A stretch of DNA of 56,782 bases from Neosynechococcus sphagnicola sy1 (lineage in GTDB: Bacteria; Cyanobacteriota; Cyanobacteriia; Neosynechococcales; Neosynechococcaceae), in assembly GCF_000775285.1 (NCBI RefSeq), contig NZ_JJML01000021.1:1-56782 (forward strand), read 5' to 3'. The translations under genes were made by a program, and so were the position numbers. Below, one piece after another: positions 48,736 through 56,782 of the stretch (positions are counted from its first letter, which is position 1; the number at the start of each line of letters is the position of its first letter). The notes under the pieces were generated by a model. That model did not search any database, was not told the DNA's origin, and worked only from the letters and a program-made list of their open reading frames with translations.

Positions 48736-50026
48736 CTAGGGACGACCAGTACGATCCAAGGCAGAGAAAGCGTCTTGGTTAGACAGCCCCAACCAGGGAT
48801 CGGAGCTGGGGGTTAGAAACAGTTGGGCGTAAATCCGCTCGTTGAGGGCAGTTAAGTCTTGGAGCGGCACCTTCACAAACCACTGATGGATCTGGGTGTG
48901 CAGCAAGTATTCATTGCGTACCGTATCCACGGCCATTGCAGTTTCAAACTGCCGCAGGATCGGCGTCAAGGGATCGGTGGTGGTTCCGGTTGGCTGAGAT
49001 GGGGGCAGCTTCCGTCGCATCAGGGCTTGACTTTGACGATCGAGGTGGGCATCGGTGCCATGGAGGCGGGCGATCGCCAACCAGGTCGCCTCATCTGTCA
49101 CCGTTACTCGGGGGGCTGGAACTGGGGGTGATTGCAGATAGTAAAGGTGTTTCAACCCGTGCTTTAGCATAGGCAATGGGGGCAGCGGCGATCGCCGTTG
49201 GTGGGGTAGTTTGGCGGATGGGCGTACCCACGAGGCGGGGCGGATTGGGAATCCCCAGTTGGGCGAGGTCCGTTGCCCATTGATTTTGGATCGTAGCCAG
49301 TTGGGCTTGATGGAATTGGCCTAAAGCCGTCACCCGATCTGCTGCGCTCAGAGACTGAAGGTGCTGTACCAGTTGTTCAGCCCGTTGCAGATGGCGCAAA
49401 AAAGCTTGGGGGCCGTAGAGTCCCGGTAGGGCATCCACGGGGTTACCATCGGAGTCCAGAATGTAATGAATACTGTTGCCAGTGAGGGTGCGCTCTAGTT
49501 TGCGGCCATCGCCAAAATCAATGGTGACTTTGGGAACCGGGCGCAGGGACTGCCAGTGGAGAATAAAGCGATCGCGCAGGAGTTGAGCCACCTGCACATT
49601 GGGATACAATGCCACCCGAAAAAAGCGGCTATTGGCACAACTCAAGTCTGCATCCAGTTGACCCAAGAGCCGCAGGGAGAGGATGGGTTTACCACTCGCC
49701 TGCGCCGCTGCCCGTGCCTGGGCAAAATCGGTATACCAGAACAGCCGAGAAGCCTCACAATCTCGCTGTTGGCAAATAGCATCTAAAACCCTGAGCAGGT
49801 GAGGGTTGTGGGTTGCGAGTTCTCCGCCATAAACCTGGAGAAATGCTGTTAATCCCGTCGCACCTTGGGCACGTAATTGGGCGATCGCTCCCTCTGACTC
49901 CGCCACAGTTTCAGAGAGGGTCTGACGTACCCGCTGGACATTGGTAGATTCAGCGTTGACGGACTGCGACCCCAAGAGCACTGTCAGCAGCATCAAGATG
50001 GTCGTTGGCAGCGGATGCATCTTCAT
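48736..50026 (-). CDS. Exported thioredoxin-like protein, interrupted by a one-base frameshift
   Basis: The first frame (from 50026) has a signal peptide (MKMHPLPTTILMLLTVLLGSQSVNA) and a thioredoxin-fold region: LFWYTDFAQARAAAQASGKPILSLRLLGQLDADLSCANSRFFR. The Cys in LSCAN sits where DUF255-like proteins have the CxxC, but only one Cys is present. Removing one base of the five-G run at 49124-49128 joins it to the second frame as AITPVPAPRVTVTDEATWLAIARLHGTD, giving about 429 aa. The C-terminal part resembles no family I know. Function unknown. Confidence 0.7.
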
Positions 50027-50109
50027 CGCCCAGCCCCTGAATTCAGATTATGGATCAAAGATAGCTTGCCAGTCCGGCATCGGACAGTAGCGACGCCCAA
50101 TCTCTCTGG

Positions 50110-52591
50110 CTACAGCCGGGACAGGAGCGACTTACTGAGTTGATCTTGGCTAGCTCGCAGCAACAGGCGCTGCTCCGCACGGGCGATCGCTCGATACGTA
50201 CTGGCGACCGCGTTGACATCAACGGAGATGGCGGTAATTCCCCCAGCAATCAGCGCATCAATCAACTCCGGAGATTGCGCCGGGGCATGACCACAGATGG
50301 AGCAGGGAATCCCTAACTGTTGTGCCTGCTGGATCAGGTGAGCGATCGCTTGCATCACCACAGGGTGGCGCTCATTGAACGCAGCGGCCAATTGGGGATG
50401 GTCGCGATCGACCCCCAGGAGCAGTTGAATCAAGTCATTGGTGCCAATGGCAATTCCCTGCACTCCAGCTCGCACGTACTCCGGCAGCAGAAACAACACC
50501 GACGGCACTTCTGCCATGATCCACAGTTGTAGCGATCGCTGCTGGGTGAGGCCGATCTGTTCTAGACGTTGACGACAGAAGATAAATTCCTCAACGGTGC
50601 GGACAAAGGGCAGCAGTAAATGCAGATTCTGGTAGCCCGCCTGGCACACTCGCTGCACCGCCGCTAGCTCCAGATCAAACCAGGAGACGTCTTGTTGATA
50701 GCTAAAGGTTCCCCGCATTCCTAACATCGGGTGACCAATGGCGGTGGGAGCACCCACTAAGCTTTGCAGTTCGTGGGCGCGAAAGTCCAGGGAACGATAC
50801 CAGACAGGACGGGGCTGAAAGGCACTGACAAACTGCGTCAGACAATCGGCCATCCGCTCAATCAATTCCTCACGACGTCCCTGTTGCAACCAAACCAGGG
50901 GGTGTTGACGCTCCAACACCTCTAGCAGCATAAACTCCGACCGGAGCAGACCGATGCCATCCACAGGCATGGTGAGGGCACGGGCTAGGGCCTCCGGCTG
51001 GCTGAGGTTGACCCAGAGTTGGGTAGCAATCAGCGGCAGGGTGGATACCAGATCCACGGCATCGTTGGGAACCATTACTATCTCCTCGAAAGCATGGGGT
51101 AGAGTTTGGCTCTGGGGAGGAGCGGTCGCTCCTGCATCTGCCGGGATGTCTGGCTGAGGATCAGCTTCTAAGCGGCGAACTTCACCGCGATCACCATCGA
51201 GACACAGCCAATCCCCTGACTCAATATCTTGGGTGGCCTCGGTCACCCCCACCACCGCAGGAATACCCAATTCCCTTGCCAGGATTGCACTGTGGCTGGT
51301 CATACCGCCCTGTTCCGTGACCACCCCCACGACCTGTCGTAGCAATGGCAACCAATCCGGGGCAATTTGGGGAGCCACTAAGATAGTTCCCGCAGACAAC
51401 AGGGAGGGCATGACTTGACTCTGGTGGGTAACACTCGCTCTCGCCACCACGCGACCTGCCGCAGCGGCGAGCCCCTGCCACTGTTGGGGGGGCGATCGCC
51501 CCCCTAGCCACTGGAGCGGTGGTCTGGAGCGGTGGTTTTGGGGAGAACGAACCCGTGACACTCCGATCCTGCCCCCCTAACCTGGGTGATAGGGCTGTGG
51601 TGGGATATGTCCCCATCAATAATAGTTGGGGAGGGGTTGGCTGCCCAGCTACCAGCGTCCACATCAATCGCCAGGGATGATTTTGACCCACCCAGAGGGC
51701 CTGCGCCATCTCCACGAGTTGTTCCAGATAGGGGGACTGAAGGGCATATTGACTTTGCTGAGCCTCACTAAGCTGGTAAATGTGCAGTCCCTGAGGGGAG
51801 GGGGTGTTTGGTAGGTCGGGCGGTTGGGAGTGCACCATTGCCAGTTCGTAGGCGATGGGTTTGTGCCCCAATTGCTGCGACTCCACCCCTCCCTGAGGGT
51901 TAAAGTGATATCGGTCGGGAATTACCTCGCCCCAAGCGATCGCGAGTTCTAATCCCCAGGTTCCGTGGATGGTTAAACCTCTCCCATCCACCCAGGCAGA
52001 CCCAGCCGCAAGGGTTGGTAGCAAGGGTTGAACCAAAATTGCCAGATGAATTTGTTGCATCTGGGTTTGAGTCCGCTGCCAGTAGAGGAGGCACCGAGCC
52101 CGAAATAGCTCCGCCCACACCCGTTTGATGGCCAGGGCGATTGCCATCGGTTCCAAGGCACAGACCTGGGGTGCCAAAAGTTCGCAAATCTGAAGGCCAA
52201 GGGTGGCATCCACATCCGGGAGGGTCAAGGAAGGTTGCAGCAGCAGCGCCGCGGTCGGCATTGCTTCAGCCTCCGCCATCAAGGTCTGGCTCCAGAACTC
52301 CATCAAGGGAGCTGCGGTGATTTCTTGACGCATCCGCTGCGCGATCGCCTGTAGTTGGCGGGAATTATTTACATCTAAATGTAAGGAAGAATCTGGGAGA
52401 TCGGCAAAGAGTGGTTCGATCCAGTGACTGGTGGCCAAAAACTCCCGGAAGGCAGTTGCGGGCACAATCCATCCCGGCACCACTGGATAGCCCTGCTGTT
52501 TTACCTGGCTAAGATAGTATGCATGATCTCCAATTAGCAGGTGATCTTGGGGTTGAACTTGGTCAAGCCGATACAGCAAATCCACAGTCAA
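50110..52591 (-). CDS. PEP-synthase-like enzyme, interrupted by a one-base frameshift
   Basis: The N-terminal frame (from 52591) has an ATP-grasp-like PEP/pyruvate-binding domain: YYLSQVKQQGYPVVPGWIVPATAF, then AILVQPLLPTLAAG. The C-terminal frame has the PEP-mobile domain (GGMTSHSAILARELGIPAVVG, with the catalytic His) and the TIM-barrel domain (GIGLLRSEFML, AEVPSVL, GTNDLIQLLLGVDRD, CSICGHAPAQSPELIDALIAGGI, with the active Cys). Removing one base of the seven-G run 51486-51492 restores about 826 aa. It probably interconverts pyruvate and phosphoenolpyruvate. The N-terminal domain is shorter and less conserved than in typical PpsA, so activity is unproven. Confidence 0.85.
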
Positions 52592-52699
52592 CTTGTAAAA
52601 GAAAGGTTTAGCTGCATCCTACGACAGACTGAATCCCCCCGCTCACTTTACTGGGAATGATTGCCCAGCAAGGTGAAGGATTTCTCCTGGACTCGATTC

Positions 52700-52730
52700 T
52701 TGACAGTCTAGGGCTAGAAACTGCTACTAT
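52700..52730 (+). promoter_or_regulatory. Probable promoter of the tRNA-Gln gene
   Basis: TTGACA at 52700-52705 and TACTAT at 52725-52730 are separated by 19 bp, a little longer than ideal. The -10 lies 18 nt before the tRNA 5' end. No other promoter-like pair is closer. Confidence 0.5.
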
Positions 52731-52747
52731 AGTAACCGTTCAGTTGT

Positions 52748-52819
52748 TGGGGCGTAGCCAAGTGGTAAGGCAGCGGGTTTTGGTCCCGCCATCCCTAGGT
52801 TCGAATCCTAGCGCCCCAG
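52748..52819 (+). tRNA. trnQ-UUG: tRNA-Gln (anticodon TTG)
   Basis: A complete cloverleaf: acceptor TGGGGCG (52748-52754) pairs with CGCCCCA (52812-52818) and G is the discriminator. The D arm (AGCC..AAGTGGTAA..GGC), anticodon arm with TTTTGGT loop and T arm (CTAGG-TTCGAAT-CCTAG) are all paired. The anticodon TTG reads CAA and, by wobble, CAG. CCA is not encoded. Confidence 0.97.
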
Positions 52820-53054
52820 TTCTTTGATTGAAATTCCGTGAGTTGCCCTCTCAATGGGGCTAAGGTTGATTTTCTAGGGTGTTTTCCAGAAACCGCCAGA
52901 CAGGTTTTTGGTTTCCTGGACTCTATTTCTACGTTCAGCATCCTGTCAAGGGGACAGGGTATGGGGATATTTAAACTACGGTATCCCGATGCTTTTTTAT
53001 ATATTTAACCTGAGAATCCGCTGTAATCTCGAAAAAATGCGTAGCCATAAAGAC

Positions 53055-53088
53055 AAAATACGGTATCTTGATGTGTATACTGTATTTT
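53055..53088. promoter_or_regulatory. Palindromic operator-like site upstream of cysT
   Basis: AAAATACGGTAT (53055-53066) and ATACTGTATTTT (53077-53088) are inverted with 11 of 12 matches and a 10-bp gap. A related direct half, ACGGTATC..GATG, occurs at 52978-52991, 82 bp upstream of its counterpart at 53060-53073. The site lies about 110 bp before the cysT ATG in a 379-bp gap (52820-53198) that otherwise holds no gene. It looks like a dimer-binding operator and could serve the CysR-like regulator encoded downstream (inference). Confidence 0.55.
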
Positions 53089-53198
53089 AATGGGCAAGGG
53101 TTAACGTTGTGCCCGGCTGACATCTGACTGAAGAGTTCCTCTGCAAGGGGGACTGACCTTGGCTCCCTTGCTTTTCCCATTGCAACCGACGGTTTTAT

Positions 53199-54065
53199 AT
53201 GTCTCCATCGACTCCACTCAATTCCCCAAAGGCTTCTCGGCTGCAAGCCCAAGAACGCTGGCTGGCTAAATTTACCTGGCCATGGCGCATTACCTGGGGA
53301 TACCTCACTTTCATGCTCCTCCTCCCCTTAGCAGCCATGCTGCTGAAAGCCAGTACTGAAGGTTGGGATAAGTTCTGGGAAATCGCAACGGATCCCGTGG
53401 CCCTATCAACCTATGACGTTACCTTTGTCACCTCCCTGATTGCCGCCCTGATTAATGGTGTCTTTGGCACACTCCTCGCTTGGATTTTGGTGCGCTATGA
53501 CTTCCCCTTTAAACGATTGATGGATGCAATTATTGATTTGCCCTTTGCCTTGCCCACCGCCGTTGCAGGTTTAACGCTGGCAACGGTCTACAGCGACAAT
53601 GGCTGGATTGGCTCCCTCTTGGCTCCCTTAGGGATCAAAGTTGCCTTTACCCGCCTAGGAGTTGGGGTGGCAATGGTATTTATCTCCCTGCCGTTTGTCG
53701 TCAGAACCGTGCAACCCGTCCTTTCCGAGATGGAGCGGGAGATTGAAGAAGCCTCTTGGTGTTTAGGCGCCTCCCAGTGGCAAACCTTTTGGCGGGTGAT
53801 TTTCCCGCCCCTGATGCCAGCGATCTTGACAGGGGTTGCCCTCGGCTTTGCCCGGGCGGTTGGGGAATATGGCTCAACGGTGATTATTGCCTCTAATATT
53901 CCCTTTGAAGATTTGATTGCTCCGGTATTAATTTTCCAGCGGTTGGAACAGTATGACTACGCGGGAGCCACAACCATTGGGGTGGTTCTCTTGGGAATTT
54001 CGCTTCTGATGCTACTCGTGATTAACCTGTTACAAGCCTGGGGGAGACGATACGATGAGCACTGA
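53199..54065 (+). CDS. cysT: Sulfate ABC transporter permease CysT
   Basis: A 288-residue permease with six predicted membrane helices. The EAA cytoplasmic loop reads [30 protein letters not shown], and [22 protein letters not shown] and [20 protein letters not shown] are typical of CysT (CysU). It forms the sulfate/thiosulfate channel with CysW. It overlaps cysW by 11 bp. There is no separate ribosome-binding match near the ATG; GGTTTTAT precedes it. Confidence 0.95.
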   Translation: MSPSTPLNSPKASRLQAQERWLAKFTWPWRITWGYLTFMLLLPLAAMLLKASTEGWDKFWEIATDPVALSTYDVTFVTSLIAALINGVFGTLLAWILVRYDFPFKRLMDAIIDLPFALPTAVAGLTLATVYSDNGWIGSLLAPLGIKVAFTRLGVGVAMVFISLPFVVRTVQPVLSEMEREIEEASWCLGASQWQTFWRVIFPPLMPAILTGVALGFARAVGEYGSTVIIASNIPFEDLIAPVLIFQRLEQYDYAGATTIGVVLLGISLLMLLVINLLQAWGRRYDEH

Positions 54066-54930
54066 ATTAAAGGTGGAAACCACAACAGATCGCCCAAAGC
54101 AGCAGGGTGAAAAGGTTCAAGCTAATTGGGTGCCTACGATACTCATTGGGGTTGGGGTTCTATATCTCGGAGTTGTGTTATTAATCCCGGCATTAAATGT
54201 GTTTGTGCAAGCCTTTCACAAAGGGGTTGGGCCATTTTTCCAAAATCTAACGGAGCCAGATTTCTTGCACGCAGTCAAGTTAACGTTACTACTGGCGTTA
54301 ATTGCAGTTCCCATCAATACCATCTTTGGATTATGCGCCGCTTGGGCGATCGCCCGTAACCAATTTCCTGGGAAGACGTTTGTCTTAAGCCTGATTGATC
54401 TGCCATTCTCGATTTCCCCTGTGGTTGCGGGATTAATGATTGTGTTGCTTTACGGTCGCAATGGTTGGTTTGGCGGGTGGTTGCAAGCCCATGACATCAA
54501 TATTGTGTTTGCCTTTCCAGGGATGTTGTTGGCAACCGCCTTTGTCAGTATGCCCTTTGTTGCCAGAGAGGTGATCCCTGTTCTAGAAGAAGTGGGTACC
54601 GATCAAGAGGAAGCTGCTAAAACCCTGGGGGCAAATGACTGGCAAATTTTTTGGCGAGTTACCGTTCCAAATATTCGTTGGGGGTTACTGTATGGAATTA
54701 TTCTCACCAATGCCAGAGCCATGGGGGAATTTGGAGCGGTTTCCGTTGTATCGGGCAACATTGCGGGTACAACCCAAAGTCTTCCCCTGTTTGTGGAAGA
54801 GTCCTATAAACAATATCAAACTGAAGCGGCCTATTCTGCGTCTGTGCTCCTGGCATTGCTAGCTGTCATTACCTTGGCAATCAAAGAAGTGATTGAACGG
54901 CGCACACAGATAAAAACAAAAGTTATGTAA
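54055..54930 (+). CDS. cysW: Sulfate ABC transporter permease CysW
   Basis: A 291-residue permease, with a longer charged N-terminus than CysT, then six helices. Signature segments are [59 protein letters not shown] (EAA loop) and [30 protein letters not shown]. It is the partner of CysT. The binding protein and ATPase genes expected in cyanobacterial sulfate operons (sbpA, cysA) are absent from this cluster. Confidence 0.95.
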   Translation: MSTELKVETTTDRPKQQGEKVQANWVPTILIGVGVLYLGVVLLIPALNVFVQAFHKGVGPFFQNLTEPDFLHAVKLTLLLALIAVPINTIFGLCAAWAIARNQFPGKTFVLSLIDLPFSISPVVAGLMIVLLYGRNGWFGGWLQAHDINIVFAFPGMLLATAFVSMPFVAREVIPVLEEVGTDQEEAAKTLGANDWQIFWRVTVPNIRWGLLYGIILTNARAMGEFGAVSVVSGNIAGTTQSLPLFVEESYKQYQTEAAYSASVLLALLAVITLAIKEVIERRTQIKTKVM

Positions 54931-54945
54931 GACTGGAGGTCTATC

Positions 54946-55290
54946 ATGATTGAAGCGGAGCATCCCGATGTAATTATCAACTGGCAACGGTATTCTACCC
55001 CCAGGGAATCTATCCTCACTGAGGCACAAGATCAGCGGCCAACACAACAGCGGATTCGGCTGAGAATTGCAGAAGAATATCATCACGAACCCGTGATATC
55101 ACGCCTGATTTCTGATTACCATCTGACAGTAACAATTACAGCTGCATTATTAGGTGCAAATGCGAGGGGTGATGGCTGGTTTGACTTACTCCTGCAAGGA
55201 ACATCAGCTCAACTAAAAAACGCACTGATCTATCTAAATGAACTAGACCTAGAACTTTGGCACGAGGGTACTGAAACAGATGGTTGGTGA
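54946..55290 (+). CDS. NIL-domain protein of the sulfate operon
   Basis: A 114-residue protein whose C-terminal 80 residues (RIRLRIAEEYHHEPVISRLISDYHLTVTITAALLGANARGDGWFDLLLQGTSAQLKNALIYLNELDLELW) form a NIL domain, the ligand-sensing module normally at the end of the methionine importer ATPase MetN. Here it is a stand-alone protein between cysW and the regulator, with GGAGG 6 nt before the ATG. A sulfur-compound sensor that acts on the permease is plausible but not shown. It overlaps the next gene by 11 bp. Confidence 0.88.
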   Translation: MIEAEHPDVIINWQRYSTPRESILTEAQDQRPTQQRIRLRIAEEYHHEPVISRLISDYHLTVTITAALLGANARGDGWFDLLLQGTSAQLKNALIYLNELDLELWHEGTETDGW

Positions 55291-55900
55291 ATTTAAATCT
55301 AGCACCCTGACTGAAAGACAGCCCAACCTGTTGGCGGCTGAGCATCGCAAGGTGCATCGTCGATTTGCTCGTCGTTCTTTATTACCTGCTTTACCCTCAA
55401 ATTTACTATGGAAAATCGAGGTCGGAGTGGTCAGGACACTGACATGGTTAGAAGACGGTACGGTGATCACCTTAGGGTTATGGACGGCTGGAGATATTGT
55501 GGGCGATGTCTTATCCAGAATTGACCCCTATCAAATTGAATGTTTGACGGCTGTTGAGGTCGAATTACTCACCGTCGATTATTGGTCACAGGAAATTGGG
55601 GGACTGATTTCACATCATCAGCAAACAGAAGAATTAATGTTAATTCGGAGTAGCAAACGAGTTGATGAAATGATCCTTAAGATATTACTATGGCTGGGAC
55701 AAAAGTTTGGTCGAGCTGTGGAAGAGGGGCGGTTAATTGATCTGCGACTGACTCACCAACATTTGGCTGAACTATTGGGAACTACCCGTGTCACTGTCAC
55801 GAGGGCATTAAATCAATTTGAACAGGAGGGTCTGATTAAACGTCTTCCAAGCCACCTAATTATTTTGCCAGAGCAGGAAATCTGGTCTTACGAAATTTAA
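55280..55900 (+). CDS. cysR: CysR-like Crp/Fnr-family transcriptional regulator
   Basis: A 206-residue regulator: a cNMP-type beta-roll (about 30-120: VVRTLTWLEDGTVITLGLWTAGDIVGDVL) and a C-terminal winged HTH with DLRLTHQHLAELLGTTRVTVTRALNQFEQEGLIKRL. The cNMP pocket residues are not conserved, as in CysR and NtcA. CysR in Synechococcus is encoded in the sulfate-transport region and is needed for growth on thiocyanate-type sulfur sources; the location supports the name. It may bind the palindrome upstream of cysT. Confidence 0.85.
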   Translation: MVGEFKSSTLTERQPNLLAAEHRKVHRRFARRSLLPALPSNLLWKIEVGVVRTLTWLEDGTVITLGLWTAGDIVGDVLSRIDPYQIECLTAVEVELLTVDYWSQEIGGLISHHQQTEELMLIRSSKRVDEMILKILLWLGQKFGRAVEEGRLIDLRLTHQHLAELLGTTRVTVTRALNQFEQEGLIKRLPSHLIILPEQEIWSYEI

Positions 55901-56358
55901 ATCAAGACTAAAACTAAGGGGAAAAAATAGGGGAGATATTATTTTAAGACAACCCATAGTGGAAGATCGATCAGGTTTAGTTCGTGAAATAATGCCTCGA
56001 TGAAACACCTAGAGACTCCTTAAAAAGGGCAAAATTATTTCAATACCACGTTGTTCAAAGAAGAAGAGAGACTTTCTCAGTTTGTCAGAGAGGAAATACA
56101 TTCAAAACACCCCTAATCGACGAAGCTAATTGGCATTCGCTTTTCCAATCTGATCACCTTACTATAAGGGTTTCAAGCCTACTAATATGCGGTTTGGATG
56201 AGTAGTAACTTAACGGTGAGATGACTTTAGATAAAAACAAAAAATGATAGTTACAAATAATCACAACTCACAATGAAAATAATTACCTGTTTAGGAGAAG
56301 GACACCTATTATCAAATAGCAAGACTTAAGGGAGATTATAGAGATTAAAGGAGGGGAA
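55901..56358. other. 458-bp A/T-rich gap
   Basis: The sequence is visibly richer in A and T than the rest of the window. I see no ORF with family resemblance, tRNA or CRISPR-like repeat. It separates the regulator from the TPR gene and presumably holds that gene's promoter. No clear -35/-10 pair was identified. Confidence 0.4.
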
Positions 56359-56782
56359 ATGAGTCATTCCATTAAAGACCAAGAAATCCAGATGACAACC
56401 TCTAAAAATCAGGAACTATTGGCCAGGTTAATTTTAAGAGGTGACCAACTTCTAGTCGATTTAAAATATCCACAGGCGGCTACAGCCTATATCGAGGCAC
56501 TACGAATTGATCCGTCCTCTGCAGTAGTTTACTATAAACTAGGCGAGCTAAGTCTTAAACAGAATCGATGGGAAGAGGCAATCCAGTATTTTAATCAAGC
56601 AATTGAGCTACAACCAGATTTATATTGGGCTAAATTCGGCGTAGGACAGGTATTGGCAGAGCAAGGCCATTTAGATCAGGCAATTGAGACTTTTCGTCGG
56701 GTAGTCGAGCTACAGCCAAACTTTCTATTTGCTCATTACCATCTTGCTCTGTGTCTCTCGAACTTAGGACTAATTGATGAGG
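56359..56782 (+). CDS. TPR-repeat protein (5' part, runs off the window)
   Basis: An open frame from ATG 56359 to the window end (141 codons seen), with AGGAGG ahead of the start. After a 20-residue head come at least three tetratricopeptide repeats, e.g. AATAYIEALRIDPSSAVVYYKLGELSLKQNRWEEAIQYFNQAIELQPDLYWAKFGVGQVLAEQGHLDQAIETFRRVVELQP. TPR arrays are protein-interaction scaffolds; in cyanobacteria they are often fused to glycosyl- or sulfotransferase domains, which would lie outside this window. The A/T-rich composition differs from the DNA upstream of 55,900. Confidence 0.88.
   Translation, partial: MSHSIKDQEIQMTTSKNQELLARLILRGDQLLVDLKYPQAATAYIEALRIDPSSAVVYYKLGELSLKQNRWEEAIQYFNQAIELQPDLYWAKFGVGQVLAEQGHLDQAIETFRRVVELQPNFLFAHYHLALCLSNLGLIDE

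Overview
The window is cyanobacterial chromosomal DNA. The HIP1 octamer GCGATCGC and its core recur throughout, and the DUF7219-like small protein, RppA/RppB-type two-component pair, CopM-like DUF305 protein, CysT/CysW/CysR genes and tRNA-Gln(TTG) all fit a Leptolyngbya-like or similar cyanobacterium. No species is claimed.

Layout. (1) 1-12,290: a type I CRISPR-Cas locus of the MYXAN (DevTRS/Cmx) variant on the minus strand. It reads cas6, cas3, cas8, cas7, cas5, a fused cas4-cas1, cas2, leader and array, and the array leaves the window at base 1. A Uma2 nuclease gene interrupts it. Upstream lie a 67-codon ORF with its own promoter, a two-repeat degenerate mini-array, a DUF433 gene, a broken cas6 copy, a second uma2 and a WYL regulator. 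The mini-array 'spacer' (9998-10033) has a 17-nt match, starting at its seed end, to DNA beside the -35 box of the 67-codon ORF promoter. This is the architecture of a Cre-type crRNA-like regulatory RNA and is the most interesting feature here. (2) 12,492-25,959: two large hybrid sensor kinases and a diguanylate cyclase response regulator flank a MacAB-like exporter. (3) 26,206-31,175: housekeeping genes (undecaprenyl diphosphate synthase, a ferritin-like protein, leuB, MTA phosphorylase) and a group II intron remnant. (4) 31,459-42,393: a copper/heavy-metal island on the minus strand, with a CopM-like protein, CusB, CusA, a truncated second CusA, a lipoprotein, a multicopper oxidase and a two-component pair. 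(5) 42,588-46,439: a MITE-like element, then a nitric-oxide-synthase operon. In it a multidomain reductase (NmrA-like, paired EF-hands, [2Fe-2S], FAD/NAD) is coupled by a GTGA overlap to a NOS oxygenase. (6) 46,449-52,819: D-Ala-D-Ala dipeptidase, gnd, a thioredoxin-like exported protein, a PEP-synthase-like enzyme and tRNA-Gln. (7) 52,820-56,782: a sulfate-permease operon (cysT, cysW, NIL protein, CysR-like regulator) with a palindromic upstream site, then the start of a TPR protein.

At least nine single-base frameshifts, plus one tentative, break otherwise intact genes. All can be repaired by deleting one base, usually in a homopolymer, and every repaired gene then has a whole number of codons. 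Such a uniform direction suggests insertion errors in the assembly more than gene decay. The affected genes are given here as single full-length entries.
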